Origin: Hyphomicrobiales bacterium
GTDB lineage: Bacteria; Pseudomonadota; Alphaproteobacteria; Rhizobiales; Xanthobacteraceae
Direction: 5' to 3'
NCBI GenBank assembly: GCA_017305535.1
Contig: JAFKKN010000007.1
Coordinates: 186,001 to 250,000 of the forward strand
DNA length: 64,000 bases
The notes beneath the pieces are model-generated. The model was not told the origin of the DNA and searched no databases. It saw nothing but the letters and a program-made list of their open reading frames with translations. This document shows, piece after piece, positions 7,964-16,506 of the stretch. Position 1 is the first letter of the stretch. Every line of letters starts with the position of its first letter. The position numbers and the translations under genes were made by a program.

Positions 7964-8734
7964 ATGCAGGAAGTGATGTCTCTGGAAGGGAAAACGATTG
8001 TTGTAACTGGCGCGGCCCAGGGAATAGGGCAGGCCGTCGCGAACCTGGCTATTGCTTTGGGCGGGCGGGTGGTCGCTGTCGATCTCAACGGAGACAAGCT
8101 CCATGCGTTTGCCGCGACAACGAATGGCCGGCTGCTGCCTTATGTCGGCAACGTGGCAGATCCGGATTTCACGGAGGCTACCGTCCGCCATGTCGCGGCG
8201 AGCGTTGGCGCCATTGACGGTCTCGTCAATAACGCCGGCATCACGAGGCCGGCCATGATCGAGAAAATGACCTTGCAACAATGGAGCGAAGTCATTTCGG
8301 TGCATCTGACCGGCGCGTTCCTGTGGACGCAAGCTGTCGGCCGCATCATGTTGGCTCAGGGAAAAGCGGGGCGCGAAAATCCAGGCGCGATCGTGAACAT
8401 CTCGTCGGACGCCGGAAGGGCCGGCTCCATTGGCCAAATCAATTATGCCGCGGCGAAGAGTGGTTTGCTGGGCATGACGATGTCGACTGCGAAGGAATGG
8501 TCGAAGTTCGGCGTTCGCACAAATTCCGTCTGCTTCGGTGTTGTTGAAACGCCGATGACCGAAACAATCAGGGGCGATAAATTTCGTGATGGCGTCTTGG
8601 CGCGGATTCCGATGGGCCGCTGGGCCACACCGGAAGAAGTCGCCAAGCCGGTCTGCTTCCTGCTTTCCGACGCGGCCTCCTACATCACAGGCCAGCACAT
8701 CGCCGTCGACGGAGGATACCACATATCGGTCTAG
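7964..8734 (+). CDS. SDR family oxidoreductase (FabG-like)
   Basis: Short-chain dehydrogenase of 256 residues with TGAAQGIG at 15-22, NNAG at 89-92, Ser148, Tyr161 and Lys165. It acts in the cytoplasm on an unknown hydroxy/keto-acyl substrate, probably in the same acyl-CoA pathway as the genes to its left. The ATG at 7964 is preceded by CAGGAAGG; a second ATG at 7976 is a weaker alternative. The reading frame is open back to about 7475, but that part overlaps the kinase-like gene in another frame and has no SDR features. FabG itself is less likely because no other fatty-acid synthesis gene is near. Confidence 0.82.
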   Translation: MQEVMSLEGKTIVVTGAAQGIGQAVANLAIALGGRVVAVDLNGDKLHAFAATTNGRLLPYVGNVADPDFTEATVRHVAASVGAIDGLVNNAGITRPAMIEKMTLQQWSEVISVHLTGAFLWTQAVGRIMLAQGKAGRENPGAIVNISSDAGRAGSIGQINYAAAKSGLLGMTMSTAKEWSKFGVRTNSVCFGVVETPMTETIRGDKFRDGVLARIPMGRWATPEEVAKPVCFLLSDAASYITGQHIAVDGGYHISV

Positions 8735-9279
8735 CAGCCGGTGAATTGCGCTTCCCGGTGCAAAAGGGAAGTTAGATGAATGGTGGCGGACGCAGCGGAA
8801 ACGATCGTGACGACGATTCATGCGGCCGAATTGCCGTGCTCAAAAAGGACGGGCGCCGGGACCGGTCTTGATCGGTGCCGGATCGCTTGGCGACTTGCAC
8901 GGGCGATTTGTGCAGCTGTCTGACAGCAAGACTTCCCGTGTGAAGTTCGCAGACGGCGCGCCAATCCGTGGCGCTATCCGTGAATTTGACCGTGCATCGG
9001 CCGAGCGGCGCGGGACTGTACAGTTGTTGGATGATCGACGCCTTCGACGCATCGATCTACGGCCTTGAGACGGGTACGAGTACTACGATTTCTCAGAACG
9101 TGCGCATCTCATCGTTCAACTGGCGCCCAGGCTGATCGGTGAGGAAGGCCTGACCTGACGGATATTTTAGACCAGCGGGATGGAGACTACCGCATCGCTG
9201 CGCTCCGATCGAGACGCAGCGATGTCGGTGCCGATGTTTGCGGTGCGGGGGCAGGTCATATCTAACAGGATGGCCAGAA
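8735..9279. other. Gene-free stretch between converging genes
   Basis: About 545 bp without a gene I can recognise. Short open frames exist around 8770-9070, but none has a ribosome site, a domain motif or consistent codon use. Possibly a decayed gene remnant; I could not name a parent. The only clear structure is the hairpin at 9193-9224. Confidence 0.6.
9193..9224 (-). terminator. Hairpin downstream of GntR regulator gene, possible terminator
   Basis: A perfect 10-bp stem, CATCGCTGCG at 9193-9202 and CGCAGCGATG at 9215-9224, with a 12-nt loop, 55 bp beyond the stop of the leftward regulator gene. There is no T-run on either side, so a Rho-independent role is uncertain. Confidence 0.4.
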
Positions 9280-9996
9280 TTAGCGAGGCAGGAGGTCCCG
9301 CGAGATCGAGCGCAGCAGTGAAATCTTGATGCTCTCGACGTGATCCCGCATTAGCAATTCGGCACGACCGCCGTCGCGGCAAAGGATAGCCTCATAGATG
9401 CGGTGATGGTCATCATGGCGACGGCGAACGTCCGACAGCTCGAAGGCAATGACGTTGCGATGCGACGACGGTGCGATCTGCTGGGATTGGCGCAACATGT
9501 CGCGCAGCATGCGTGACTGTCCTGCCGCGTGAATCGCACTATGAATTGCAGTGTTGATGATACCATATTGATTGCGATCTTCGGAGGAGAGCCGGCTCTT
9601 GTTCAAAAGTGCCTCGCCATCGCGAAGCGCCGCTTCCACGATCGCGCGCTCCTCCGCGGACATACCGAGTTGCGCTGCACGTTTGGCAGCAAGCCCCTCG
9701 AGCGCGGCGCGAATCTCATAAGCCTGCACGATGTCGTCGACGGAATATTCCCGGACGTGATAGCCGCGGTTCGGGATGTAGTCCAACAGGCCTTCGCCAG
9801 CGAGCACCTTGAGCGCTTCACGGATCGGCGTTCGCGAAACGTCAAGCTGTTCCGACAGATTGACTTCATAGATCCGCTCGCCCGGTTTGAATTCGCCAGC
9901 GAGGATGGACGAGCGGAGCGTATCCGTTATGGATACACTTCGCGTGAGGACTTCGTCCTCAGGTGACGAGATGGATCGTCGGGGGCGGGGCGCCAT
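9280..9996 (-). CDS. GntR family (FadR/FCD subfamily) transcriptional regulator
   Basis: Regulator of 238 residues. A winged helix-turn-helix (about residues 20-85) contains the GntR core LSEQLDVSRTPIREALKVL. The C-terminal FCD domain has His residues in NTAIHSAIH and HDDHHRIYEAI, which in this subfamily bind a metal and frame a carboxylate ligand. It is divergent from the 10-gene operon starting at 10264 and almost certainly controls it, most often as a repressor released by a pathway intermediate. The ATG at 9996 has no strong ribosome site; the arginine-rich N-terminus (MAPRPRRS) fits a DNA-binding tail. Confidence 0.87.
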   Translation of the reverse strand: MAPRPRRSISSPEDEVLTRSVSITDTLRSSILAGEFKPGERIYEVNLSEQLDVSRTPIREALKVLAGEGLLDYIPNRGYHVREYSVDDIVQAYEIRAALEGLAAKRAAQLGMSAEERAIVEAALRDGEALLNKSRLSSEDRNQYGIINTAIHSAIHAAGQSRMLRDMLRQSQQIAPSSHRNVIAFELSDVRRRHDDHHRIYEAILCRDGGRAELLMRDHVESIKISLLRSISRDLLPR

Positions 9997-10263
9997 CGGC
10001 GGGCTCTCCGTTCAGGGTCGAGTCGAAATTAATGGCATATTCTCGCACCAAATGAAAAGGTGGAGTTTGTCCGGGTGAACCAGAAAGCTCGGCCGGATGA
10101 CACTGCGGCAACAGGACGGAATTCCCTCTCCTTGTCAAAATGTATGCATCTTTGGTTGACAGAAAGGTGATTGTATAATTTGATTGTCGGAAAGAGAGGT
10201 GGACGCTGATCGCCGCGGTGCGATCTGACGTTTGCCGTCATTTAAGTCCGGCAGGTTGCGTCC

Positions 10264-10956
10264 ATGTTTGCTTTCAGTCCGCGGATTGCTGCGCTACCCA
10301 TCGTCAGGCGGGAAGATCAATTTCCTGTCCGGCGTGTTTATTGTGTGGGGCGTAACTACGTCGCGCATATCCGTGAGATGAAGGAAGGCGACGAGCGCGA
10401 TCCGCCATTCTTTTTCCAGAAGCCCGCGGATGCCGTGGTGGCGGGTGGTGCGGACGTCCCTTATCCGCCGCAGACCGAAGATTTTCAGTTCGAAGCGGAG
10501 CTTGTTGTCGCCATCGGTGGCGAGGCCGTCGATATCCCGGTCGAACGGGCGCTGGATGTCGTGTTCGGATACGCGGTGGGTGTTGATCTGACGCGGCGAG
10601 ACCGGCAGCGCGAGTCGTTCAAGACTGGGTTGCCTTGGGAAGTTGGCAAGGCATTCGATTGTTCTGCGCCATGCGGTGCCATTCATCCCGTCGCCAACGT
10701 GGGGCACCGGCTGAGCGGCGAGATTTCGCTCTCGGTCAATGGCGTCGAGCGCCAGCGCGGCGATCTCGGCCAAATGATCTGGAATGTGCCGGAAATCATC
10801 TCAAACCTTTCGAAGTCTTATCGGCTGCAGGCCGGCGATCTGATCATGACCGGCACACCGGCTGGCGTCGGGCCTATCGTTCCGGGGGACCGGCTGGTTG
10901 TTTCGGTGGAAGGGCTCGCGCCGCTGGCGTTCTCCATCGCCGGAAAGGAGTTCTGA
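10264..10956 (+). CDS. Fumarylacetoacetate hydrolase (FAH) family protein
   Basis: FAH-fold hydrolase/decarboxylase of 230 residues, the length of single-domain members such as fumarylpyruvate hydrolase. Metal ligands are Glu77 and Glu79 (FQFEAEL) and Asp108 (VGVDLTRRD), with Lys129 in GKAFD. Family members cleave C-C bonds in 2,4-dioxo acids or decarboxylate/hydrate meta-cleavage products. It is the first gene of the operon opposite the GntR regulator, and the next gene starts 2 nt after its stop. Given the ACMSD-like and aldehyde dehydrogenase genes later in the operon, a role on a dioxo or oxalocrotonate-like intermediate is plausible; the exact substrate is unknown. Confidence 0.85.
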   Translation: MFAFSPRIAALPIVRREDQFPVRRVYCVGRNYVAHIREMKEGDERDPPFFFQKPADAVVAGGADVPYPPQTEDFQFEAELVVAIGGEAVDIPVERALDVVFGYAVGVDLTRRDRQRESFKTGLPWEVGKAFDCSAPCGAIHPVANVGHRLSGEISLSVNGVERQRGDLGQMIWNVPEIISNLSKSYRLQAGDLIMTGTPAGVGPIVPGDRLVVSVEGLAPLAFSIAGKEF

Positions 10957-10958
10957 TC

Positions 10959-11849
10959 GTGCTGCCTCAGGAACGAATTTCGTATTCGGCGATAGTTGAT
11001 CGTAAGCCGCTGAAGCTCCCCGGCAATGCCCGTATGGCGGTGTGGGTGATCGTCAATATCGAGGAGTGGGATCCGCGCGAGACGATGCCGCGCACCGTGT
11101 TGACGCCGCCCGCAGGTGGTGCGCCGCTGCCGGATATTCCAAACTGGGCCTGGCATGAATATGGCAATCGCGTCGGTTTCTGGCGCTTGCTCGAGGCGCT
11201 GGACAACCACGGCATCAAGGCGGTGCTGGCGATCAACGGCAAGGCTGTGGAGACGTATGAAGCGATCTCGCGCGCGGCGCTGGATCGCGGATGGGAATTC
11301 ATGGGTCATGGCTTCGGCCAGAAGAATATGCAGAAGGTCGCCGACGAGCGCGAGGACATTCGTAAGACCGCGCAAGTGATCAAGCAGTTCACCGGCAAGG
11401 CACCGCGCGGGTGGCTTGGTCCTGGCCTCACCGAGACCTGGGAGACGCCGGACCTTCTGGTAGAGGAAGGGTTTTCCTATGTGTGCGACTGGGTGCTGGA
11501 CGACCAGCCGGTCGTGCTGAAGACGCGCTCAAAACCCATCGTCAACATTCCCTACACGCAGGAATGTAACGACGTCGCCATGATGCTGATCCAACATCAC
11601 AAGGCCAGCGAGTATCATGACCGGGCGATGGATCAGTTTGAACAGATCTATCACGATAGTGCCAATTCGGCGCGCGTGATGGCGCTGGTGGTCCATCCTT
11701 ACATTATGGGCGCGCCGCATCGCGCCAAGCACTTCCGGCGCATTCTCGAGAAAATCAGCCGCTTGCCCGATGTTGCGTTTTGGACCGGTGAGCAGATTTA
11801 CGACTGGTATCTGAGCGAGCGCCCGGATGCTTTGACGGGCGGGGGTTAG
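10959..11849 (+). CDS. PuuE-like polysaccharide-deacetylase-fold hydrolase (copy 1)
   Basis: NodB-homology fold protein of 296 residues, related to PuuE-type allantoinase and similar C-N hydrolases rather than to sugar deacetylases. Visible family blocks are PNWAWHEYGNRVGFWRLL, WEFMGHGFGQ, PRGWLGPGLTET, a CDWVLDDQP strand and MALVVHPYIMGAPHR. It shares this layout and many residues with the gene at 19011 in the same operon. The GTG start at 10959 follows GGAAAGGAG, 2 nt after the FAH stop, so translation is probably coupled. Likely role: hydrolysis of a cyclic or linear amide in the pathway; cytoplasmic, no signal peptide. Allantoin as substrate is not supported by any other purine gene. Confidence 0.78.
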   Translation: MLPQERISYSAIVDRKPLKLPGNARMAVWVIVNIEEWDPRETMPRTVLTPPAGGAPLPDIPNWAWHEYGNRVGFWRLLEALDNHGIKAVLAINGKAVETYEAISRAALDRGWEFMGHGFGQKNMQKVADEREDIRKTAQVIKQFTGKAPRGWLGPGLTETWETPDLLVEEGFSYVCDWVLDDQPVVLKTRSKPIVNIPYTQECNDVAMMLIQHHKASEYHDRAMDQFEQIYHDSANSARVMALVVHPYIMGAPHRAKHFRRILEKISRLPDVAFWTGEQIYDWYLSERPDALTGGG

Positions 11850-11852
11850 TTC

Positions 11853-12710
11853 GTGGCGAGTCTCAACCTCGTCCAGATATTGAACGGGCTGACGTTGGCG
11901 GCGCTGCTTTTCATCGTGGCGTCCGGTTTCACGTTGATTTTCGGCTTGTTGCGCATCGTCAATCTGGCGCACGGCGCACTGTATTTGTTCGGCGGTTACA
12001 TCGGCTATTCGGTCACGCTCGGCACCGGCAACTTCGTTCTGGGCCTTGTTGCGTCGATGCTGTTCGTTGCATTTCTGGGGCTGATAATCGACCAGGGTCT
12101 GCTGCGCTTTGTGCGCGGTTTCGTGTTGCGCGAGGTACTGCTCACCCTCGGTGTCGCCTTTGTATTGAACGATATCGCACTGGTGATCTGGGGCGGCGAT
12201 ACATTCTCGGTGCAGATTCCGGCGATGCTGCGCGGTGCCGTGCGCTTTGCAGGAATCTACTATCCGACCTATCGCTTGTTCGTGCTGGGTCTCGGGATTC
12301 TTGTTTTCATCGCATTGTGGCTATTACTCAACCGCACCCGCCTCGGCGCGCTGATCCGCGCCGGCGTCGATGATGCCGAGATGGTTGAGGCCATGGGTAT
12401 CAACATCCGCCGGGTCTTTCTCGCCACTTCGATGCTCGGCGCCTCGCTCGCGGGGCTCGGCGGCACGATCGGAGGTGCTTTCCTCACCCTGTACCCGACA
12501 GCGGATTCGGAAATTCTCGTCTTCTCGCTGGCGATCGTCATCATCGGCGGCAGCGGCAGCCTGGTGGGCGCGGCGGTGGGCGCGCTGCTGGTCGGCATGC
12601 TGAATACTATCGGTCAGGTCATGTTTCCTGAGCTGGCCTATTTCGTCATCTTCGGACCCATGGCTGCAATTCTCGCCTTCCGTCCGCTTGGACTGTTCGG
12701 GAGAGCGTGA
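11853..12710 (+). CDS. HAAT ABC transporter permease, LivH type
   Basis: Integral membrane permease of 285 residues with about eight hydrophobic segments and the LivH hallmark LRIVNLAHGALYLFGGYIG near residues 33-51. The cytoplasmic coupling region (RAGVDDAEMVEAMGINI, about 169-185) contacts the ATPase. It starts at GTG 11853, 3 nt after the deacetylase-fold gene, and overlaps the LivM-type gene by its last base. It is the first gene of a complete five-part importer (11853-16483) that presumably brings in the operon's substrate. Confidence 0.9.
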   Translation: MASLNLVQILNGLTLAALLFIVASGFTLIFGLLRIVNLAHGALYLFGGYIGYSVTLGTGNFVLGLVASMLFVAFLGLIIDQGLLRFVRGFVLREVLLTLGVAFVLNDIALVIWGGDTFSVQIPAMLRGAVRFAGIYYPTYRLFVLGLGILVFIALWLLLNRTRLGALIRAGVDDAEMVEAMGINIRRVFLATSMLGASLAGLGGTIGGAFLTLYPTADSEILVFSLAIVIIGGSGSLVGAAVGALLVGMLNTIGQVMFPELAYFVIFGPMAAILAFRPLGLFGRA

Positions 12711-13648
12711 TGAGTAGCACCGTTTCCGCTATCCAGCGTTCGGCCCTGGGCTTCGTCCTTGTCCTCGTCATCTTCGGTACATTGCCGCTGGTGGTGTCAT
12801 CTTATCAGATGAGTATTGCCAACGAGATTCTGATTTTCGCGCTGTTGGCGATGTCGATCGATGTGCTTGCCGGTTATGCGGGACGGACCTCGCTCGGCCA
12901 TGGTGCGCTGTTCGGCATCTCGACCTATGTCGTGATCTACTGGACCTCGGTGTATGGCGGATCGGCGTGGGTCGGCTGTCTGCTCGGGGTCGTAGTGGCG
13001 ACGCTCGTGGCAGCCATCTTCGCGGCATTCGCTGTGCGAGTCAGCGGGGTCTATTTCCTGCTGCTGACACTTGCGCTTGGCATGATTGTCTGGGGCGTCT
13101 GCCTGCGCTGGACCAGTATCACCGGTGGTGAAAACGGTATTCGTGGCGTCGGCCGGCCGGACCTGATCGCGAGCCCGACGGCATTCTACTATGCGACGCT
13201 CGCCGTCGTGTTGCTCATGACGTTCCTGATATGGCGCTTCGTGCGCTCGCCATTTGGCCTGACGTTGCGCGGCATTCGCGACAGCGAAAGCCGGATGCGA
13301 AGCCTCGGTTACGGCACTTCGGCGCATATGTTTGTCGCCTTCACCGTCACCGGCTTCTTTGCCGGTGTGGCGGGCGCGCTTTATGCGTTGTTCAATAACT
13401 TCGTCAGTCCTTCGACCGTGCAACTGTCGCAATCGGTGGAGGGCCTGCTGATGGCCATCATCGGCGGCATCGGCACGTTGTTCGGCTCGTTCATCGGTGC
13501 GGCTGCGATCATCATGCTTGAGAATTTCGTCAGTGCATACACCGCGCGCTGGCAGATGGTGCTGGGCGTCATGTTCATCGTCACCATGATCTTTGCGCCT
13601 CAGGGCATTCTCGGAACGCTCCGAATGTTGCTGATCCGCAAGCGGTAA
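12710..13648 (+). CDS. HAAT ABC transporter permease, LivM type
   Basis: Second permease of the importer, 312 residues, polytopic. It carries the LivM block YAGRTSLGHGALFGISTY (about 44-61) and the coupling helix RGIRDSESRMRSLGYGT (about 186-202). The ATG at 12710 overlaps the TGA of the LivH-type gene (ATGA), a common coupled arrangement; a GTG three bases earlier is an alternative. The binding-protein gene follows after 51 nt. Confidence 0.9.
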   Translation: MSSTVSAIQRSALGFVLVLVIFGTLPLVVSSYQMSIANEILIFALLAMSIDVLAGYAGRTSLGHGALFGISTYVVIYWTSVYGGSAWVGCLLGVVVATLVAAIFAAFAVRVSGVYFLLLTLALGMIVWGVCLRWTSITGGENGIRGVGRPDLIASPTAFYYATLAVVLLMTFLIWRFVRSPFGLTLRGIRDSESRMRSLGYGTSAHMFVAFTVTGFFAGVAGALYALFNNFVSPSTVQLSQSVEGLLMAIIGGIGTLFGSFIGAAAIIMLENFVSAYTARWQMVLGVMFIVTMIFAPQGILGTLRMLLIRKR

Positions 13649-13699
13649 TCGTCACGGCAATCTCGGGTCAATCGCAATAATATGACAGGGAGAAACAGA

Positions 13700-14956
13700 A
13701 TGGATCGCCGACAGTTTCTGAAAACAACTGGCCTCACAGTTGCGGCCTCCGCCGCTGGCACCTTTGCCGCGCCGCAGATCCTGCGCGCCGCCGAACCGAT
13801 CCGTATCGGCCTGATGGCGCCGCTCAGCGGTGTTGTTGCCGCCGGCGGTCGCGAGATCGTTGAAGGCTTCAACATGTATTGGGAAGAGCGCGGCAAGAAG
13901 GCTGCGGGCCGTGCTGTCGAGGTCATCGTCGAGGATGATGCCGGCAATCCTGATACCGCCTTGCAGAAGGCGCGACGGTTGGTCGAGCAGGCGAAAGTCG
14001 ACTTCCTGTTCGGGAACCTGCTCGCCAATACCGGTCTTGCCGTCGCCAGCTACGTGAAGGGCAACGGCGTTCCGTACTTCATTCCGGTGATCGCGGCGGA
14101 CGATCTCACGCAGCGCAACCGCATCAAGAACGTCATTCGCGTCGCCGGCTACACGGCCAGCCAAATGCCGCGTCCACTGGCGGACTGGGCCTTGAAGCAA
14201 GGCTACAAACGCATCGCCACGATTTCGCAGGATTACACCTTCGGCCATGAGCAGTGCGCCGGCTTCGCGCAGGTGTTCACCGAAGGCGGTGGCCAGATCG
14301 TGGCCCAGCTCTGGAATCCGCTGAACACCGCGGACTTCAGCCCCTATATCGGCCAGCTTGGCGATCTCAAGATCGATGCGGTGTTCGCCATGGAGCTGGG
14401 CGCCGACGCATCGCGCTTCATGAAGCAGTATTCCGATTTCGGCCTGAAGGGACGAATCCCACTGCTTGGCGCTCAGAATTTCACCGACCAGTCGGTGATC
14501 CGCACGCTAGGTGAGGAATGCGACGGCATCATTTCCTCGGCGCATTTCGCGGAGGGCTCGGACAATCCGGAGACGCAGAAGTTCGTCAAGGCCTACTCGG
14601 CGAAGTACGGCAAGATGCCGTCACTCTACGGCTTCTCGCACTATTCGGGCGCGATGTGGGTCGATCAGGTGATCGAGCAACTCAAGGGCGACATTTCCAA
14701 TCGCGACGTGTTCATCGACGCGGTGCTGAAAAGCCAACTCACCAATTCACCGCTGGGGCGCCCGGTGCGGTTCGATGACTACGGCAACCCGATCTATGAC
14801 GTCTATATCCGCAAGGTGGTGAAGAACAAGGATGGCAAATACTGGAACGTGCCGATCGAGACCTATCCGGCGGTGTCGCAGTTCTGGACCTACAAGCCCG
14901 AGGATTATCTCAAGAACCCGCCGTTCTCGCGGGATAACCAGGGCATCAAGAAGTAG
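13700..14956 (+). CDS. HAAT ABC transporter substrate-binding protein with Tat signal
   Basis: Type I periplasmic binding protein of 418 residues. The N-terminus MDRRQFLKTTGLTVAASAA is a twin-arginine signal (RRQFLK), so it is exported folded; the mature part starts with PIRIGLMAPLSGVVAAGG. The ATG at 13700 follows CAGGGAGAAAC and is preferred over an ATG at 13682 that would hide the RR motif inside. Placed between the permeases and the ATPases rather than first, so the order is H-M-binding protein-G-F. Peripla_BP_6 members of this type often bind aromatic or heterocyclic acids and amides; the ligand here is presumably the substrate of the PuuE/ACMSD-like enzymes. Confidence 0.9.
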   Translation: MDRRQFLKTTGLTVAASAAGTFAAPQILRAAEPIRIGLMAPLSGVVAAGGREIVEGFNMYWEERGKKAAGRAVEVIVEDDAGNPDTALQKARRLVEQAKVDFLFGNLLANTGLAVASYVKGNGVPYFIPVIAADDLTQRNRIKNVIRVAGYTASQMPRPLADWALKQGYKRIATISQDYTFGHEQCAGFAQVFTEGGGQIVAQLWNPLNTADFSPYIGQLGDLKIDAVFAMELGADASRFMKQYSDFGLKGRIPLLGAQNFTDQSVIRTLGEECDGIISSAHFAEGSDNPETQKFVKAYSAKYGKMPSLYGFSHYSGAMWVDQVIEQLKGDISNRDVFIDAVLKSQLTNSPLGRPVRFDDYGNPIYDVYIRKVVKNKDGKYWNVPIETYPAVSQFWTYKPEDYLKNPPFSRDNQGIKK

Positions 14957-14973
14957 CACGGAAACAGGGAATG

Positions 14974-14997
14974 CGGCGGCGGCCGATGTTGCCGCCG
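14974..14997 (+). promoter_or_regulatory. GC-rich hairpin after binding-protein gene
   Basis: A 7-bp stem, CGGCGGC at 14974-14980 and GCCGCCG at 14991-14997, with a 10-nt loop, sits in the 70-bp gap between the binding-protein and LivG-type genes. There is no T-run. Such hairpins after binding-protein genes often stabilise the upstream mRNA and give more binding protein than ATPase. Confidence 0.4.
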
Positions 14998-15026
14998 TGT
15001 CCCGTTCATGAAGGAAAGAGTATCCG

Positions 15027-15779
15027 GTGTCTGACGCGTCCGCGCTGGTTCTGGAAAATATCGTCGTCGCTTTCGGGGCTCTGAAAGCGGTCGATAACGT
15101 GTCGATCGCCGTGCGGAGCGGCGAGCGGCACGCCATCATTGGTCCTAACGGAGCCGGCAAGACGACGCTGTTCAATGCCATCACCGGCGTGACGCCGCCG
15201 ACTGCCGGGCGGGTGGTGTTTCAGGGGCAGGACATCACGCGCCGGTCGGTGCAGGGCCGCGCACGAATGGGGATCAGTCGCACCTTCCAGATCACCAACC
15301 TGTTTCCGAGCCTCACCGTCGACGAGAACATGCAACTCGCGGTGCGCGGCAACGGAGACGGAAAATTTTCGATGTTCGGCGCGGCCGAGCTCAACGCCGG
15401 GCAGGCGGAACGCGCGTCAGCGGCGCTGTCGATCTCGCGGCTCGATACGCGCGGCGCGGTGATCGTCAGCGAGCTGTCCTACGGCGAGCAGCGGCAACTC
15501 GAAATGGCGATGGCTCTGGTCGCGCAGCCGAAGCTGCTGCTGCTCGACGAACCTGCAGCCGGCCTTTCGCCAGCGGAGCGCATCATTGTTGCGGAGATCA
15601 TCCGGTCGCTCTCGCACGATCTCACGATGGTTCTGATCGAGCACGATATGGAACTGGTGCTCAACCTCGTCGAGCGGGTGACCTGCCTGAACAACGGTCA
15701 GATGCTGGCCGAAGGGACGCCGAATGAAATCCGCAGCAACCAGCTCGTGCAAGACGTCTATCTCGGAAAGGCGCGCTGA
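15027..15779 (+). CDS. HAAT ABC transporter ATP-binding protein, LivG type
   Basis: ATPase of 250 residues. Walker A GPNGAGKT at 39-46, the signature is the slightly altered LSYGEQRQLEMA, and Walker B with D-loop reads LLLLDEPAAGLSP. The LivG-type insertion between Walker A and signature is present (GISRTFQITNLFPSLTV). It starts at GTG 15027 behind GAAGGAAAG; the next gene overlaps its stop by one base. It pairs with the LivF-type protein at 15779 to power import. Confidence 0.92.
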   Translation: MSDASALVLENIVVAFGALKAVDNVSIAVRSGERHAIIGPNGAGKTTLFNAITGVTPPTAGRVVFQGQDITRRSVQGRARMGISRTFQITNLFPSLTVDENMQLAVRGNGDGKFSMFGAAELNAGQAERASAALSISRLDTRGAVIVSELSYGEQRQLEMAMALVAQPKLLLLDEPAAGLSPAERIIVAEIIRSLSHDLTMVLIEHDMELVLNLVERVTCLNNGQMLAEGTPNEIRSNQLVQDVYLGKAR

Positions 15780-16483
15780 TGCTTGAGGTCCGAGACCTGC
15801 ACAGTTTTTACGGTGACGCCCATGTGTTGCATGGCGCTTCGCTGACGGTGAAGCCAGGAGAAGTCGTCGCGCTGCTCGGCCGCAACGGCATGGGTAAATC
15901 GACGCTGATCCGCTCCATCATGCGGCTGGCACAACCGCAGGTGCGCAAAGGCACGCTGACCTGGAAGGGCCAGGACCTGCGCCCGCTGACCCCGCATGAG
16001 GTGGCGGCGCGCCGCATCGCATTGGTGCCGCAGGGGCGTCGGTTGTTCGCATCGCTGACCGTGCTCGAGCATCTCACCATGCTCAAGCCGGCGAAAGCTC
16101 AGGAGGGCTGGACCGTCGATCGTGTGTTCTCGATGTTTCCACGCCTCGCTGAGCGCAAGGGCCACAACGGCAATCAACTGTCGGGTGGGGAACGGCAGAT
16201 GCTGGCGGTGGGTCGCGCGCTGATGATCGATCCGGAATTGATCCTGATGGACGAACCATCCGAAGGATTGGCGCCCGTGATGGTGCAGCATCTCGAAACC
16301 ATCATTGCCGATCTTGGGAAGACGGGTCTCGGGATTTTGCTGGTCGAGCAGAATCTTTACAGCGCGCTGGCGGTCGCTGATCGCCTCTACGTGTTGGAAA
16401 CCGGCAAGGTGGTGCATGAAGCGAGTGCGGAGAGCGTGCGAAACGATCAGTCCTCGCTCATGCGATATCTCGGAGTCCACTAG
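15779..16483 (+). CDS. HAAT ABC transporter ATP-binding protein, LivF type
   Basis: Second ATPase, 234 residues. Walker A GRNGMGKS at 34-41, signature LSGGERQML, Walker B LILMDEPSEGLAP, and the LivF-specific QGRRLFASLTVLEHL region. The ATG at 15779 shares its A with the TGA stop of the LivG-type gene. It completes the importer; the aldehyde dehydrogenase gene follows after 23 nt, so transport and catabolism genes form one transcription unit. Confidence 0.92.
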   Translation: MLEVRDLHSFYGDAHVLHGASLTVKPGEVVALLGRNGMGKSTLIRSIMRLAQPQVRKGTLTWKGQDLRPLTPHEVAARRIALVPQGRRLFASLTVLEHLTMLKPAKAQEGWTVDRVFSMFPRLAERKGHNGNQLSGGERQMLAVGRALMIDPELILMDEPSEGLAPVMVQHLETIIADLGKTGLGILLVEQNLYSALAVADRLYVLETGKVVHEASAESVRNDQSSLMRYLGVH

Positions 16484-16506
16484 ATCGTAACGACGTTGGC
16501 AGTGTG

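Noticed and set aside
7964-8734. Assigning this SDR as BadH or FabG
   Set aside because: SDR motifs alone do not give substrate, and the better BadH candidate is next to the BadI-like gene at 513-1271.
10156-10179. TTGACA and TATAAT upstream of the FAH-family gene as a consensus promoter
   Set aside because: The spacer is only 12 bp, too short for sigma-70. The TATAAT may still be a -10 element with a poor -35, but I could not support it.
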